A stretch of DNA of 64,000 bases from Nocardia grenadensis NBRC 108939 (GTDB taxonomy: Bacteria; Actinomycetota; Actinomycetes; Mycobacteriales; Mycobacteriaceae): NCBI RefSeq assembly GCF_001613445.1, contig NZ_BDCJ01000025.1, positions 62,001 through 126,000 of the forward strand, read 5' to 3'. Every line of letters starts with the position of its first letter. Positions within the stretch are counted from its first letter, which is position 1. This document shows positions 27,280 through 34,901 of this stretch, one piece after another. The notes under the pieces were generated by a model. It searched no databases, was not told where the DNA came from, and worked only from the letters and a program-made list of their open reading frames with translations. Made by a program: the position numbers and the translations under genes.

Positions 27280-27857
27280 TCGCACCGGAATTCCGGCGTT
27301 ACTCCGCCGCCCAGGCCCGCGAAATACGAGACACCGTCGAAGACATCTACCGCCGTTCCTACGTCGATGCGATCGCTTCGGGCGACCCGTTCGAATCCCC
27401 TGCGGCATTCATGCACAGGTTCGACGCCTACACCGATCCTGCTCGCGGCTCAGGGTTCGACCTGGTGTTGGCTTACGTCGACGGCGCGACGGCCGGACAG
27501 ACGTGGGGATGGCCGCTACGACCGGGCGCGGCGGGATGGGGTGGGCTGCACCTGGACGACGGTGGTCTCAACGACTCTGATCTGGAGGAGTTCACAGTCG
27601 AGACCGGTGATCGGACCTTCGCTCTTTCGGAGATCATGGTGTGCGTCGAGTACACCGGGCGCGGACTCGCCCGCGCCTTGCAAGACAAGCTGTTGGCCGG
27701 TCGCGCCGAGCAACGGGCGACACTGCTGGTGAATCCGGCCAACGAGCGCGCCTACGCTCGGTATCGGAAGTGGGGGTGGTACCGGGTCGGTTGGCAACGT
27801 CCGGACTGGGACGACGCCCCCAGGTTCGATGTGCTGGTGCGAGACCTGCCGCTCTGA
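27276..27857 (+). CDS. GNAT family N-acetyltransferase
   Basis: 193 residues; ATG overlaps the stop of the previous gene. Motif A of the GNAT fold is LSEIMVCVEYTGRGLARALQDKLL (R/Q-x-x-G-x-A loop GRGLAR binds acetyl-CoA); ATLLVNPANERAYARYRKWGW is motif B. The pairing of an XRE/TPR regulator with an acetyltransferase is common in actinomycetes. The acceptor is unknown. Confidence 0.8.
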   Translation: MIAPEFRRYSAAQAREIRDTVEDIYRRSYVDAIASGDPFESPAAFMHRFDAYTDPARGSGFDLVLAYVDGATAGQTWGWPLRPGAAGWGGLHLDDGGLNDSDLEEFTVETGDRTFALSEIMVCVEYTGRGLARALQDKLLAGRAEQRATLLVNPANERAYARYRKWGWYRVGWQRPDWDDAPRFDVLVRDLPL

Positions 27858-28975
27858 CCCGAGACAGCCCTACACGAATCGCTCTGGGCGGGTGTGCATA
27901 ACTCGGTCGTTCCAATGCCCGTGAGCAGGTGTGGAGTCTATGACCTCGGATGGTGGTCGGCGGGAGAACTGGGCCACATAGCGAACCGACTCCGGATCTT
28001 TTCATTACGAGGGTCAAGCGGGTCTGCGGCAAGGACCTTCGGCGTGAGTATCTGGCCCGTCTCATGTGTTGGCCTGGCCGGTAGTGGTGTCGCCGTTGGT
28101 GTCACGACTGGTGTCACGACTGAGATAAGGCCATTCGATCCAGATTGTGCGAAAGCGCAGCCTCGGAAGGCTCCCGCCTCAGTCGTTGGTGAGCGTTGGC
28201 AGTGAGCGTGGTGCTGCGGACTGAGTGCGGAGCGCCTGGGCAGGCGGATGGGCTCGGCGCTAGTCCGCCGCTTTATCGTGTCCGGGCCACTGGAATGGCT
28301 TTCTCGGTGGTGGTGTGCGCCCAGAGGCGGGCTGGCTCCGTCCGCCCTATATCGGCCTGCCCTTCGCGCGCAGAGGCTCCAAGGTCGAGGGTGGCGGTAG
28401 CCATCACGGAGTGACGCCGGGGGCGCCCTTGGGGCTGGAGGGGCGCGGGAACACAATGCAGGCCACCACCGAGGAAGGCCCCGCGGCCGAAGGTCGCGCT
28501 GTCCCGAAACACCGCGATGGTCTGTTTATGGCTGGTGAGGGGCGTGACGGTTAAGGCGTTCGATTCCGAACCGCCGGACACCACCGCAAACCCGTCCTTC
28601 CCGGATACCCCGGGCCAGCCAGCGGTCTGGTTCCAGGTCGAAGGTCTCGACGAGTTCACCGCCGAGCTCGATGTGGATTCGGTAGCGCAAGGCCGGGTTC
28701 GGGAACCGCAGCCCGAAACGAAACACACGAGCACCGGTCCGCGACGGAGTCGGGCAGGCATCGGTAACCCTGAACAGAGACAGCGACCGGCAGCATGACT
28801 TGCGCTGAACGCGGTGGACGGAGCTGGGCCACCGACGCGGCTCAAGTATCCCGCCCCCTTGCGATCCGTGGGATGCACGCCGATCTCGACGGAAGCATCT
28901 GAATCACCGCGTTCAAATGCGGAGTCGTCCGCCCGGCCGCCGCCTACGAAAAGACCACCTCTGCGGGCAGCCTCC
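27858..28975. other. gene-poor stretch with a 12-bp tandem repeat
   Basis: No intact gene that I can support. TGGTGTCACGAC occurs twice in tandem at 28097-28120. A short minus-strand frame (about 28530-28710, RIHIELGGELVETFDLEPD) looks protein-like and may be a fragment. The region fits decayed accessory DNA between the GNAT gene and the Rpn remnant. Confidence 0.4.
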
Positions 28976-29296
28976 CTATCCGTTGAACACCTTTTCGAGG
29001 GTGGCGGCCGTGACGGAGCGACGGAGCCAGGTGCGGATTTCTTCGGGTCTGCCGGTCTCGATCTTCCGGATCGCTGTCCGGGGGACCGAACCGAATTTGG
29101 CATCGAGGAGGTCGATCAGAGTTTCGGTTCGGGCGCGGGCCTCACCACGAGCCTCACCAATGGCCTCACCTTCGGCGCGGAGCCGTTCGGCGGTTGTCAT
29201 CAATGCCTCCTTGGCTCGGGGACCCAACTGCTCGATCACGGGGTCGAGACCGTCTTCGGTTGTGTCGCTGACTTGCAGGATACGGTCGCGAAACTA
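28976..29296 (-). pseudogene. Rpn/PD-(D/E)XK transposase-like nuclease, C-terminal remnant
   Basis: About 106 codons, opening after an in-frame stop with ILQVSDTTEDGLDPVIEQLG, then EALMTTAERLRAEGEAIGEA, a charged GEARGEARARTE helix and a C-terminal IRTWLRRSVTAATLEKVF. This is the tail of the recombination-promoting nuclease family; the PD-(D/E)XK catalytic part is lost. Confidence 0.6.
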
Positions 29297-29316
29297 CCCG
29301 TAAGAGCCGACAAACA

Positions 29317-29351
29317 AAGGCGCCCCGGACCTTTCCGGTCCGGGGCGCCTT
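29317..29351 (-). terminator. terminator of the DUF3068 gene
   Basis: Perfect 15-bp arms (29317-29331 and 29337-29351) with loop TTTCC, 17 bp past the DUF3068 stop on the minus strand. Confidence 0.8.
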
Positions 29352-29367
29352 CGCTGTGCTCGTACGC

Positions 29368-30540
29368 TCAGAGGTTCTTCGGGAGTTTGATGGTCTCCGT
29401 CGGAGCGTCCGCGTTACCCGTGCGGGGCAATGTGGTGGTCGGGGCGTCGTCCGCTGCGACCGTGGAACCGCCGGTGGGGCGCCGGGCCGGGCCGGTGGGG
29501 CGGGCCGGCTGACCGCCGCGGCCGCCGGTGACGCCGAGCACGATTCCGGCGATCAGCGCGATCACGCCGAGGATGCCGAAGACGATCGGCAGGACGCGGC
29601 CGAACAGCGACAGCTTGTCGATATTGTCCTTGGCCACGGCGAGCTGGGATTCCACGGTGTCGGTGTCGAAGACCATATTGGCCTTGAGGGCGGGCACCTC
29701 CACCTTGTCGGCGGTGCGGCTGTAGAAGATATTGAGCTGTTCGCCGCCCTTGACGATGGTGCCGGTCTCCGGCTCGACCCAGACGTCGCGGGTGTTGCCG
29801 TAGAAGCGGTACATGGTGACCGGTTCTTCGCCGCCTTCGACGCCCCACTTGGCGGCGGGCAGTTCCAGTTTGTTGGTCGGCGCCTTGGAGACGTCGGCCA
29901 GCTTGGTCACCGGGACCTCCTGCCGGAAGTGGTAGACCTTGGTGCCGTTGATCTCGGTCTCTTCCTGGAACACCATGTCGGTGGTGGTCCGGGCGAGCAC
30001 GTCGAAGTAGGGGTAGGTCTTCTGCTCGGTGCCGATCGGGAACCGGTACTGCAGCCCCGTGTGCTGTACCGGATCGGCGATGCTCTCACCCTTGGAGTTC
30101 GTGGTGATCGCGATCGACCCGTTGGGATCGGTGGCCACCGGCTCACCGGTCGTGCGGTCGATGGTGACCCGGTCGACGTAGGCGGTCAGCACGCCGGTAT
30201 CGCCGGATTTATCGATCCGGCGCAGGGTGTTACCGGCCTGGATGGTCATCTCGTCGGCGTTGGAGGGGTCCTCGACGGTGAGAAACCGCTGGGAGACCAG
30301 CGGTACATTCTTGTTGACCTCGGCCGAGCGCCCCTCGGCCGTCAGCGACGAGGAATCCAGGACCAGGCTCTCCTGGTCTTTCTGGTTGACCGCGACGGTG
30401 GTGATCTCGAGGTCGAGAGGAGTCTTGGCCATCTTGCTGACGGTGTAGGTGGGGATCATCAGCGCGGCGACGATAAGCAGCGCGCCGAGACCCACGAGCA
30501 CGCAGGCAACCGTCCTTCTGGTTCCGGCACTCAGTGCCAT
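29368..30540 (-). CDS. DUF3068 membrane protein
   Basis: 390 residues from ATG 30540 (GAGGAGAG 6 nt upstream). N-terminal helix VACVLVGLGALLIVAALMIP, a long extracytoplasmic domain (about 35-325, with FLTVEDPSNADEMTIQAG, TYPYFDVLARTT, YRFYGNTRDVWVEPETGTI), then a second helix VLPIVFGILGVIALIAGIVLGV and a Thr/Pro-rich tail. DUF3068 proteins occur in mycolate-bearing actinobacteria (Rv0227c, from memory) and are thought to serve the envelope; the exact role is unknown. It diverges from the acyltransferase gene as Rv0227c does from Rv0228. Confidence 0.85.
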   Translation of the reverse strand: MALSAGTRRTVACVLVGLGALLIVAALMIPTYTVSKMAKTPLDLEITTVAVNQKDQESLVLDSSSLTAEGRSAEVNKNVPLVSQRFLTVEDPSNADEMTIQAGNTLRRIDKSGDTGVLTAYVDRVTIDRTTGEPVATDPNGSIAITTNSKGESIADPVQHTGLQYRFPIGTEQKTYPYFDVLARTTTDMVFQEETEINGTKVYHFRQEVPVTKLADVSKAPTNKLELPAAKWGVEGGEEPVTMYRFYGNTRDVWVEPETGTIVKGGEQLNIFYSRTADKVEVPALKANMVFDTDTVESQLAVAKDNIDKLSLFGRVLPIVFGILGVIALIAGIVLGVTGGRGGQPARPTGPARRPTGGSTVAADDAPTTTLPRTGNADAPTETIKLPKNL

Positions 30541-30742
30541 GCAAACTCTCCTCGTCGTAGAACACAGGTCGTTCCGCGGGTACAGCGGGGCGCCGCGGCA
30601 CTCGTGAGCCCTGACACTAACAGCCTGGACGTTCCCCAGGGGTTGGCGAGGCCGGAATCCGACCGAAATCGGGGGGAGTTCGACCCGCATTGTGAAATAC
30701 CGGCTTTCTACGAGCACAGACGGCCCGGCAGACTGGGACCCG

Positions 30743-31978
30743 ATGACGACCACTCCGACCACCGATACCGGCCCCTGGCACCCCGCCGACCAGGCCGAAC
30801 ACCGAGCCGCAGCCGGTCATGGCCCGGCGCCGGCGGGGACGGCGCCGGTACCGGCCGGGCGTCAGCGGGGCTTTCTTCCCGCGCTCGAGGGTATGCGCGG
30901 TCTGGCCGCCCTCGGCGTGCTGCTCACCCATGTGGCCTTCCAGACGGGTGCCACCGGGATTCCCGCGCTCGGCCGCCTGCTGGAACGCTTCGATATGGCG
31001 GTCGCGGTGTTCTTCGCGCTGTCCGGCTTCCTGCTGTGGCGTCCGCACGCACTCACCGCCCGCGGCCTCGGCGAGGCCCCCGGTCTCGGCTACTACCTGC
31101 GCCACCGGGTGGCGCGGATCGTGCCCGCCTACTGGGTCGTGGTGTGCGCGGTACTGATCCTGGTCCCGGCCGCCGCCGGTACCGCCGGGCTGCAGGTGTG
31201 GATCTCCAACCTGCTGCTCCTCCAGGTCTTCGTACCGCTCACACTGACCGACGGGCTCACCCAGATGTGGAGTCTGTCGGTCGAGGTGGCCTTCTATATA
31301 GCGCTGCCACTGCTGGCCTGGCTGCTGCACGGGTTGCGCGGCCGCGCGGCCACGGCACGGGTGCCGGCCGTCCTGCTACTCGGGCTGGTCTTCCTCTGCT
31401 GGAACTTCATCCCGGTGCCGACCCCGGATGCCATCCACGCCGACAACTGGCTGCCCGCCTATATCCCCTGGTTCGCGGGTGGCATGCTGCTGGCCGAGCT
31501 GACCTGTGACGACCGGTGCCGGGCACACCTGCGGCTGCTGGGCAACCAGCGGCTGATGTGGGCGATCGCCGCCGTGGCGTTCGTGGCGTCGGCGACCCGC
31601 CTGGGCGGAGTCGCCGGGCTGACCCGGGCCGAGCCCTGGCAGTACGCCGTGAAGATGGGCCTCGGCGCGGTGATCGGGTTCGCCCTGCTGGCGCCGCTGG
31701 TACTGGGACCGCCGGACAAACCGCATCGCTGGCTGACCGCGACGCCGGTCGCGACGGCGGGACGCTGGTCCTACGGGATCTTCATCTGGCATCTGGCCGT
31801 GCTGTCGGTGATCTTCCCGGTATTCGGCATCCTGCCGTTCAACGGCAATTTCGGGGTGGTGCTGGTACTGACGGTGGCGTTCACGCTGCCGATCGCCGCG
31901 GCGAGCCACGCCCTGGTGGAGGAGCCGTGCCGGCAGTGGGCGCGGCGGCGGGACCGGCCGCGGCCCGCGAAATCCTGA
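30743..31978 (+). CDS. acyltransferase 3 (OafA-like) membrane protein
   Basis: 411 residues from ATG 30743. Acyltransferase-3 family with about ten membrane helices. Signature pieces are ALEGMRGLAALGVLLTHVAF (conserved His in the first helix), VAVFFALSGFLLWRP, the MWSLSVEVAFYIALPLL loop and FIWHLAVLSVIFP. Such proteins transfer acyl groups from the cytosol to sugars or lipids on the outer face. Its context (AftD, glycosyltransferase, DUF3068) suggests acylation of an arabinogalactan, lipoarabinomannan or trehalose lipid precursor; that is inference. Confidence 0.87.
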   Translation: MTTTPTTDTGPWHPADQAEHRAAAGHGPAPAGTAPVPAGRQRGFLPALEGMRGLAALGVLLTHVAFQTGATGIPALGRLLERFDMAVAVFFALSGFLLWRPHALTARGLGEAPGLGYYLRHRVARIVPAYWVVVCAVLILVPAAAGTAGLQVWISNLLLLQVFVPLTLTDGLTQMWSLSVEVAFYIALPLLAWLLHGLRGRAATARVPAVLLLGLVFLCWNFIPVPTPDAIHADNWLPAYIPWFAGGMLLAELTCDDRCRAHLRLLGNQRLMWAIAAVAFVASATRLGGVAGLTRAEPWQYAVKMGLGAVIGFALLAPLVLGPPDKPHRWLTATPVATAGRWSYGIFIWHLAVLSVIFPVFGILPFNGNFGVVLVLTVAFTLPIAAASHALVEEPCRQWARRRDRPRPAKS

Positions 31979-31982
31979 CCCG

Positions 31983-32275
31983 GCGGCCAACAGTCGCATC
32001 CGCAGCAGCCACCACAGTCCTTACCGCAGCTACAGCAATCGCAGCAGCTGCCGCAGTCGTCGCAGGAACATCCCCGGCCGCTGCGGGCCGGTGGGATGGA
32101 CGCCGACCAGGTTCTTTCCGGTGGACGCGGTGGGCGGTGGCGCGATACTGCGGCCGAGCCCGCACAGGGCGGTGGTGAGTGGATCCAGTAGTGCCCAGCG
32201 CAGCGTCGGCAGACCGCTGAGGCCGACGGACCCCAGCGACGCCGCGCACCCGCGAAAGCACCACTTAACGGGCAA
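31983..32275 (-). pseudogene. small protein gene with Cys-rich tail, apparently frameshifted
   Basis: ATG 32275 opens 81 codons with strong GC-rich third positions (MPVKWCFRGCAASLGS, GLPTLRWALLDPLTTAL, GPQRPGMFLRRL) ending at 32030. One base out of frame, from about 32070 to 31990, the same strand encodes 13 Cys in 27 residues (CSCDDCGSCCDCCSCGKDCG then GCCGCDC). A single-base shift near the GGGG before ATGTTC would join the two into a ~95-residue protein with a metal-binding-like tail. It could be a frameshifted gene, a sequencing error or a recoding site. No family recognised. Confidence 0.4.
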
Positions 32276-32281
32276 TACGTA

Positions 32282-32914
32282 CTATTCGGGCGACTCACCA
32301 GTTTCCGCTCTGTCCGGCGCGCCGGGTTTGCGGCCGGACAGACCGCGCCAGGCCAATGCGTCGAGCAGATCCACGGCTTCGGCCACATCGATGCGGCCGT
32401 CGGCGACGGAATCGGCGATGGCCTCACCCGCGCCGATCACCGCGACCGCGACGATATCGAAGTTGGTCCCGGGTTCGGCGTGTTTGGCGCTGGACTCCAG
32501 CAGTTTGGCGGTCAGCTCGATAACCCGCTCCCGGGCGTTATCGATCTCCGAGGCGAAGGCCTGCTGGCCGAGCGCCTGACGGTAGAGGACCTGCCAGGAG
32601 TTGCGGTGGGTATCGACGAAGCCGAGAAAACCCTCCAGGGCGGTGCGCAATTGTTCGTGCGGGCTGAGCAGCGGGTTGCCGGCAGGTGCGACCGATTCGA
32701 GGAAGCGCAGCCCCTCCCGCTGGATACAGGCGCGGAACAGTTCGTCCTTGGAGCCGTAGTAGAGGTACAGCATCGGTTTGGAGATCTCGGCTTCGGCGGC
32801 GATGGCGTCCATGGAGGTCTCGTGGAAGCCCTTGCGCGAGAAGACCTCGACCGCGGCATCGAGCATCTGCTGCTCGCGCACCGCTCTCGGAAGCCTTTTC
32901 GTACCGCCCGCCAT
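32282..32914 (-). CDS. TetR family regulator, Rv0238-like
   Basis: 210 residues from ATG 32914 (GGAGA 6 nt upstream; a GTG precedes it). HTH at about 10-55: REQQMLDAAVEVFSRKGFHE, then AIAAEAEISKPMLYLYYGSKDEL. The C-terminal ligand domain is typical of acyl-CoA-linked TetR proteins (FLGFVDTHRNSWQVLYRQAL). It follows lpqI as Rv0238 follows Rv0237 in M. tuberculosis. A palindrome 29 bp upstream of the start is nearly the one between fadA2 and fabG4, so it probably represses itself and the acyl-CoA genes. Confidence 0.87.
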   Translation of the reverse strand: MAGGTKRLPRAVREQQMLDAAVEVFSRKGFHETSMDAIAAEAEISKPMLYLYYGSKDELFRACIQREGLRFLESVAPAGNPLLSPHEQLRTALEGFLGFVDTHRNSWQVLYRQALGQQAFASEIDNARERVIELTAKLLESSAKHAEPGTNFDIVAVAVIGAGEAIADSVADGRIDVAEAVDLLDALAWRGLSGRKPGAPDRAETGESPE

Positions 32915-32942
32915 CACGTTCTCCTACCGCAGTGAGCTCATT

Positions 32943-32962
32943 ATATTACTCCAAAGTAAGTT
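32943..32962. promoter_or_regulatory. putative autoregulatory TetR operator
   Basis: TTACTCCAAAGTAAGTT within this interval matches the fadA2/fabG4 palindrome at 16 of 20 positions. It lies directly before the TetR gene, between it and the lpqI 3' end. Confidence 0.68.
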
Positions 32963-33046
32963 CCCCAGGACCGAAACCACCGGCCGCGATGCCCGCGCGC
33001 CGGTGTTATTCCGGTAGGCGGCCGGAAACCCCGGCCCGTCATCCCG

Positions 33047-33074
33047 GGTCCGGGCCCGTGGCCCGGCCCGGACC
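33047..33074 (-). terminator. hairpin after lpqI
   Basis: GGTCCGGGCC and GGCCCGGACC, 10-bp perfect arms with an 8-nt loop, touching the lpqI stop codon. It separates lpqI from the TetR promoter on the same strand. Confidence 0.6.
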
Positions 33075-33075
33075 G

Positions 33076-34254
33076 TCAGCAGGTGCGGGGGATCCGCTTG
33101 TAGTCGGCCATCCGCAGTACCGAGGCGTCCACCCGCTCCATCGGCAACCGACCGGCCGCCACCGCCTGCTCCAGCTGATCGAGCACCTGCCCCACGGCGT
33201 CGGTACTGATCCAGAGCGCGTTGTCCGCGCCGGCGACGAGCGCGGCCTCCACCGCCTGCTCGATGGACAGCCGTTCGGTGATCGCGGCCATACCGCTGAG
33301 GTCGTCGGTGAAGATCACGCCGTCGAAAGGCGCCGCCCCGTACCCCGAACCCTCGCGCAGCAGCTTCATCACCTCGGGGCTGATACTGGCCGGCACGCCC
33401 GGGGTAGTCAGCCCGGGGACATCGAGATGACCGACCATCACCGCCGAACCCGTATCGATCAGCTCACGGAACGGCACCAGATCGCTGGTGCTCAGTTCCG
33501 GCAGCGGCGGCACCTGCACGGCGCCGAGATGGGAATCGCCGGTGCTGGAACCGTGGCCCGGGAAATGCTTGAGCACCGTCCCGAGGCCGACCTCGTGCAT
33601 GGCCCGGATATAGGCGTCGGCGTATTCGGTGACCACGGCCGGGTCGTCGGAGAACGAGCGGTCACCGATCACCGAATCGTCGGGCTGGGAGCTCACATCG
33701 ATATCGGGGGCGAAATCCACCGTGATCCCCAGGTTCTGCATCGCCCGCGCCCGGTCCAGGGTCGCGGTATAGAACTCGTCGGGCGTCATGGTCTGTGCGG
33801 TGACCCGGGCCGAGGGCGCGGTCCCGATGAGATTCCCGAGGCGCGACACCCGGCCGCCCTCTTCGTCGGTGGTCACCATGAGTGGCACCTTCGCCGCGGC
33901 CGTCACCTGCGCGAGTCCGCCGTCGGTGAGCATCGACTGATCGGTCCAGCTGCCGACGAAGATCCCGCCGACCTGATGGTCGCGCACCACGGCGAGCGCG
34001 TCGTCGGTGCCGGTCACCCCGACGGTGAGCAGCTGCGCGAGCTTCTCCCGGGTGCTGAACTGCGCCAGGTACCGGGCGGCGCAGTCGCCTCCGGTCGTGG
34101 TGGGACCGGCCGCGTCACCGGTCGCGGCCTCGGGGCTGGTGCCGGCGCCCGGGGTCGCGGTGGTGCCGGGACCGGAGCCGCCGCCCTCGGAGCCGGAACA
34201 GCCGGTGAGGAGCGCGGCGAGCACCGCGAGCAGGACCAACGGTATCTTCCGCAT
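33076..34254 (-). CDS. lpqI: LpqI, lipoprotein beta-N-acetylglucosaminidase (GH3)
   Basis: 392 residues from ATG 34254. Lipoprotein signal VLLAVLAALLTGC with the lipidated Cys near residue 19, a Gly/Thr-rich linker, then a GH3 (NagZ-type) TIM barrel: TTDEEGGRVSRL, NLGITVDFAPDIDV, LKHFPGHGSSTGDSH (catalytic His loop) and VIFTDDLSGMAAI with the nucleophilic Asp. It releases N-acetylglucosamine from wall fragments for recycling, outside the membrane. TACCGT 6 nt before the ATG suggests a leaderless message. The neighbouring TetR gene is as in mycobacteria. Confidence 0.9.
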   Translation of the reverse strand: MRKIPLVLLAVLAALLTGCSGSEGGGSGPGTTATPGAGTSPEAATGDAAGPTTTGGDCAARYLAQFSTREKLAQLLTVGVTGTDDALAVVRDHQVGGIFVGSWTDQSMLTDGGLAQVTAAAKVPLMVTTDEEGGRVSRLGNLIGTAPSARVTAQTMTPDEFYTATLDRARAMQNLGITVDFAPDIDVSSQPDDSVIGDRSFSDDPAVVTEYADAYIRAMHEVGLGTVLKHFPGHGSSTGDSHLGAVQVPPLPELSTSDLVPFRELIDTGSAVMVGHLDVPGLTTPGVPASISPEVMKLLREGSGYGAAPFDGVIFTDDLSGMAAITERLSIEQAVEAALVAGADNALWISTDAVGQVLDQLEQAVAAGRLPMERVDASVLRMADYKRIPRTC

Positions 34255-34260
34255 CGTTCG

Positions 34261-34266
34261 ACGGTA
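34261..34266 (-). promoter_or_regulatory. -10 box of predicted leaderless lpqI transcript
   Basis: Minus strand TACCGT, 6 nt, then the ATG at 34254; no ribosome binding site. Confidence 0.45.
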
Positions 34267-34360
34267 GCCCGCGCGCCGCACCCGCGACACTTCGGACCGG
34301 CATCCGGACAGAGGTAATCTGATAACACCGGTCAGGAGTCCGCCCTGGGAGGTCGCCGTT

Positions 34361-34873
34361 ATGCCCTGCGATCTGATGCTCATCGCCTACGACGGTTCCG
34401 AACACGCCAAACGCGCGATCGAATACGCCGGACGTTTCCTCGCCGCCGACCGCGCGGTGGTCCTCACCGCCTGGGAGCCGATGGTCCGCCAAGCCGCGCG
34501 CATCTCTGGCATCTCCGGGATGGTCCAACCGGAATGGGTGCCCGACGAGGAACTCGAGGACATCGCCTATACCACCGCCCGTGAGATCAATGCCGAAGGC
34601 GTGCACCTGGCCGCGCTCGCGGGACTGAACGCCGAGGCGCGCACCCAGGAATACGCCGCCGGCGCCTGGCAGGCGGTCGTGGAGGTCGCCGACGAACTCG
34701 ATGTCGACATCATCGTCGCGGGCACCCGGGGGGCGACCGGGCTGCGCGCACTGGTGCACAGCAGCGTGGCCGACGCCGTGCTCAAACATTGCCACCGCCC
34801 CGTTTTCCTGGTTCCCCCGGTGCAACCGGCCGGCGCGCGGAAATCCGGGCACGACGATCACGCCGCGCAGTAG
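34361..34873 (+). CDS. universal stress protein (UspA family)
   Basis: 170 residues, GGGAGG 8 nt upstream of ATG. Single Usp domain: first strand LMLIAYDGSEHAKRAIEYAG, last part IIVAGTRGATGLRALVHSSVADAVLKHCHRPVFLV. The G-x2-G-x9-(S/T) ATP loop reads GATGLRALVHSS, so it is probably an ATP-binding Usp. It sits 28 bp before the isochorismate synthase gene, but that gene has its own -10 box. Confidence 0.88.
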   Translation: MPCDLMLIAYDGSEHAKRAIEYAGRFLAADRAVVLTAWEPMVRQAARISGISGMVQPEWVPDEELEDIAYTTAREINAEGVHLAALAGLNAEARTQEYAAGAWQAVVEVADELDVDIIVAGTRGATGLRALVHSSVADAVLKHCHRPVFLVPPVQPAGARKSGHDDHAAQ

Positions 34874-34889
34874 GGGCGCCGCGCGTGGT

Positions 34890-34895
34890 TACGGT
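34890..34895 (+). promoter_or_regulatory. -10 box of predicted leaderless transcript
   Basis: TACGGT, 6 nt, then ATG 34902. Confidence 0.45.
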
Positions 34896-34901
34896 CGGCT
34901 C

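Noticed and set aside
27387..27410. GTTCGAATCCCC string resembling a tRNA T-loop
   Set aside because: It lies inside the GNAT gene (residues GDPFESP) and has no cloverleaf around it.
28097..28120. Tandem 12-bp repeat as an integration site
   Set aside because: Only two copies, no integrase and no matching copy elsewhere was noticed in the window.
20012..32962. Single large genomic island from fadA2 to the TetR gene
   Set aside because: fadA2, fabG4, htdX and the TetR/lpqI/aftD genes recall mycobacterial core synteny; only about 23.8-29.3 kb looks accessory.
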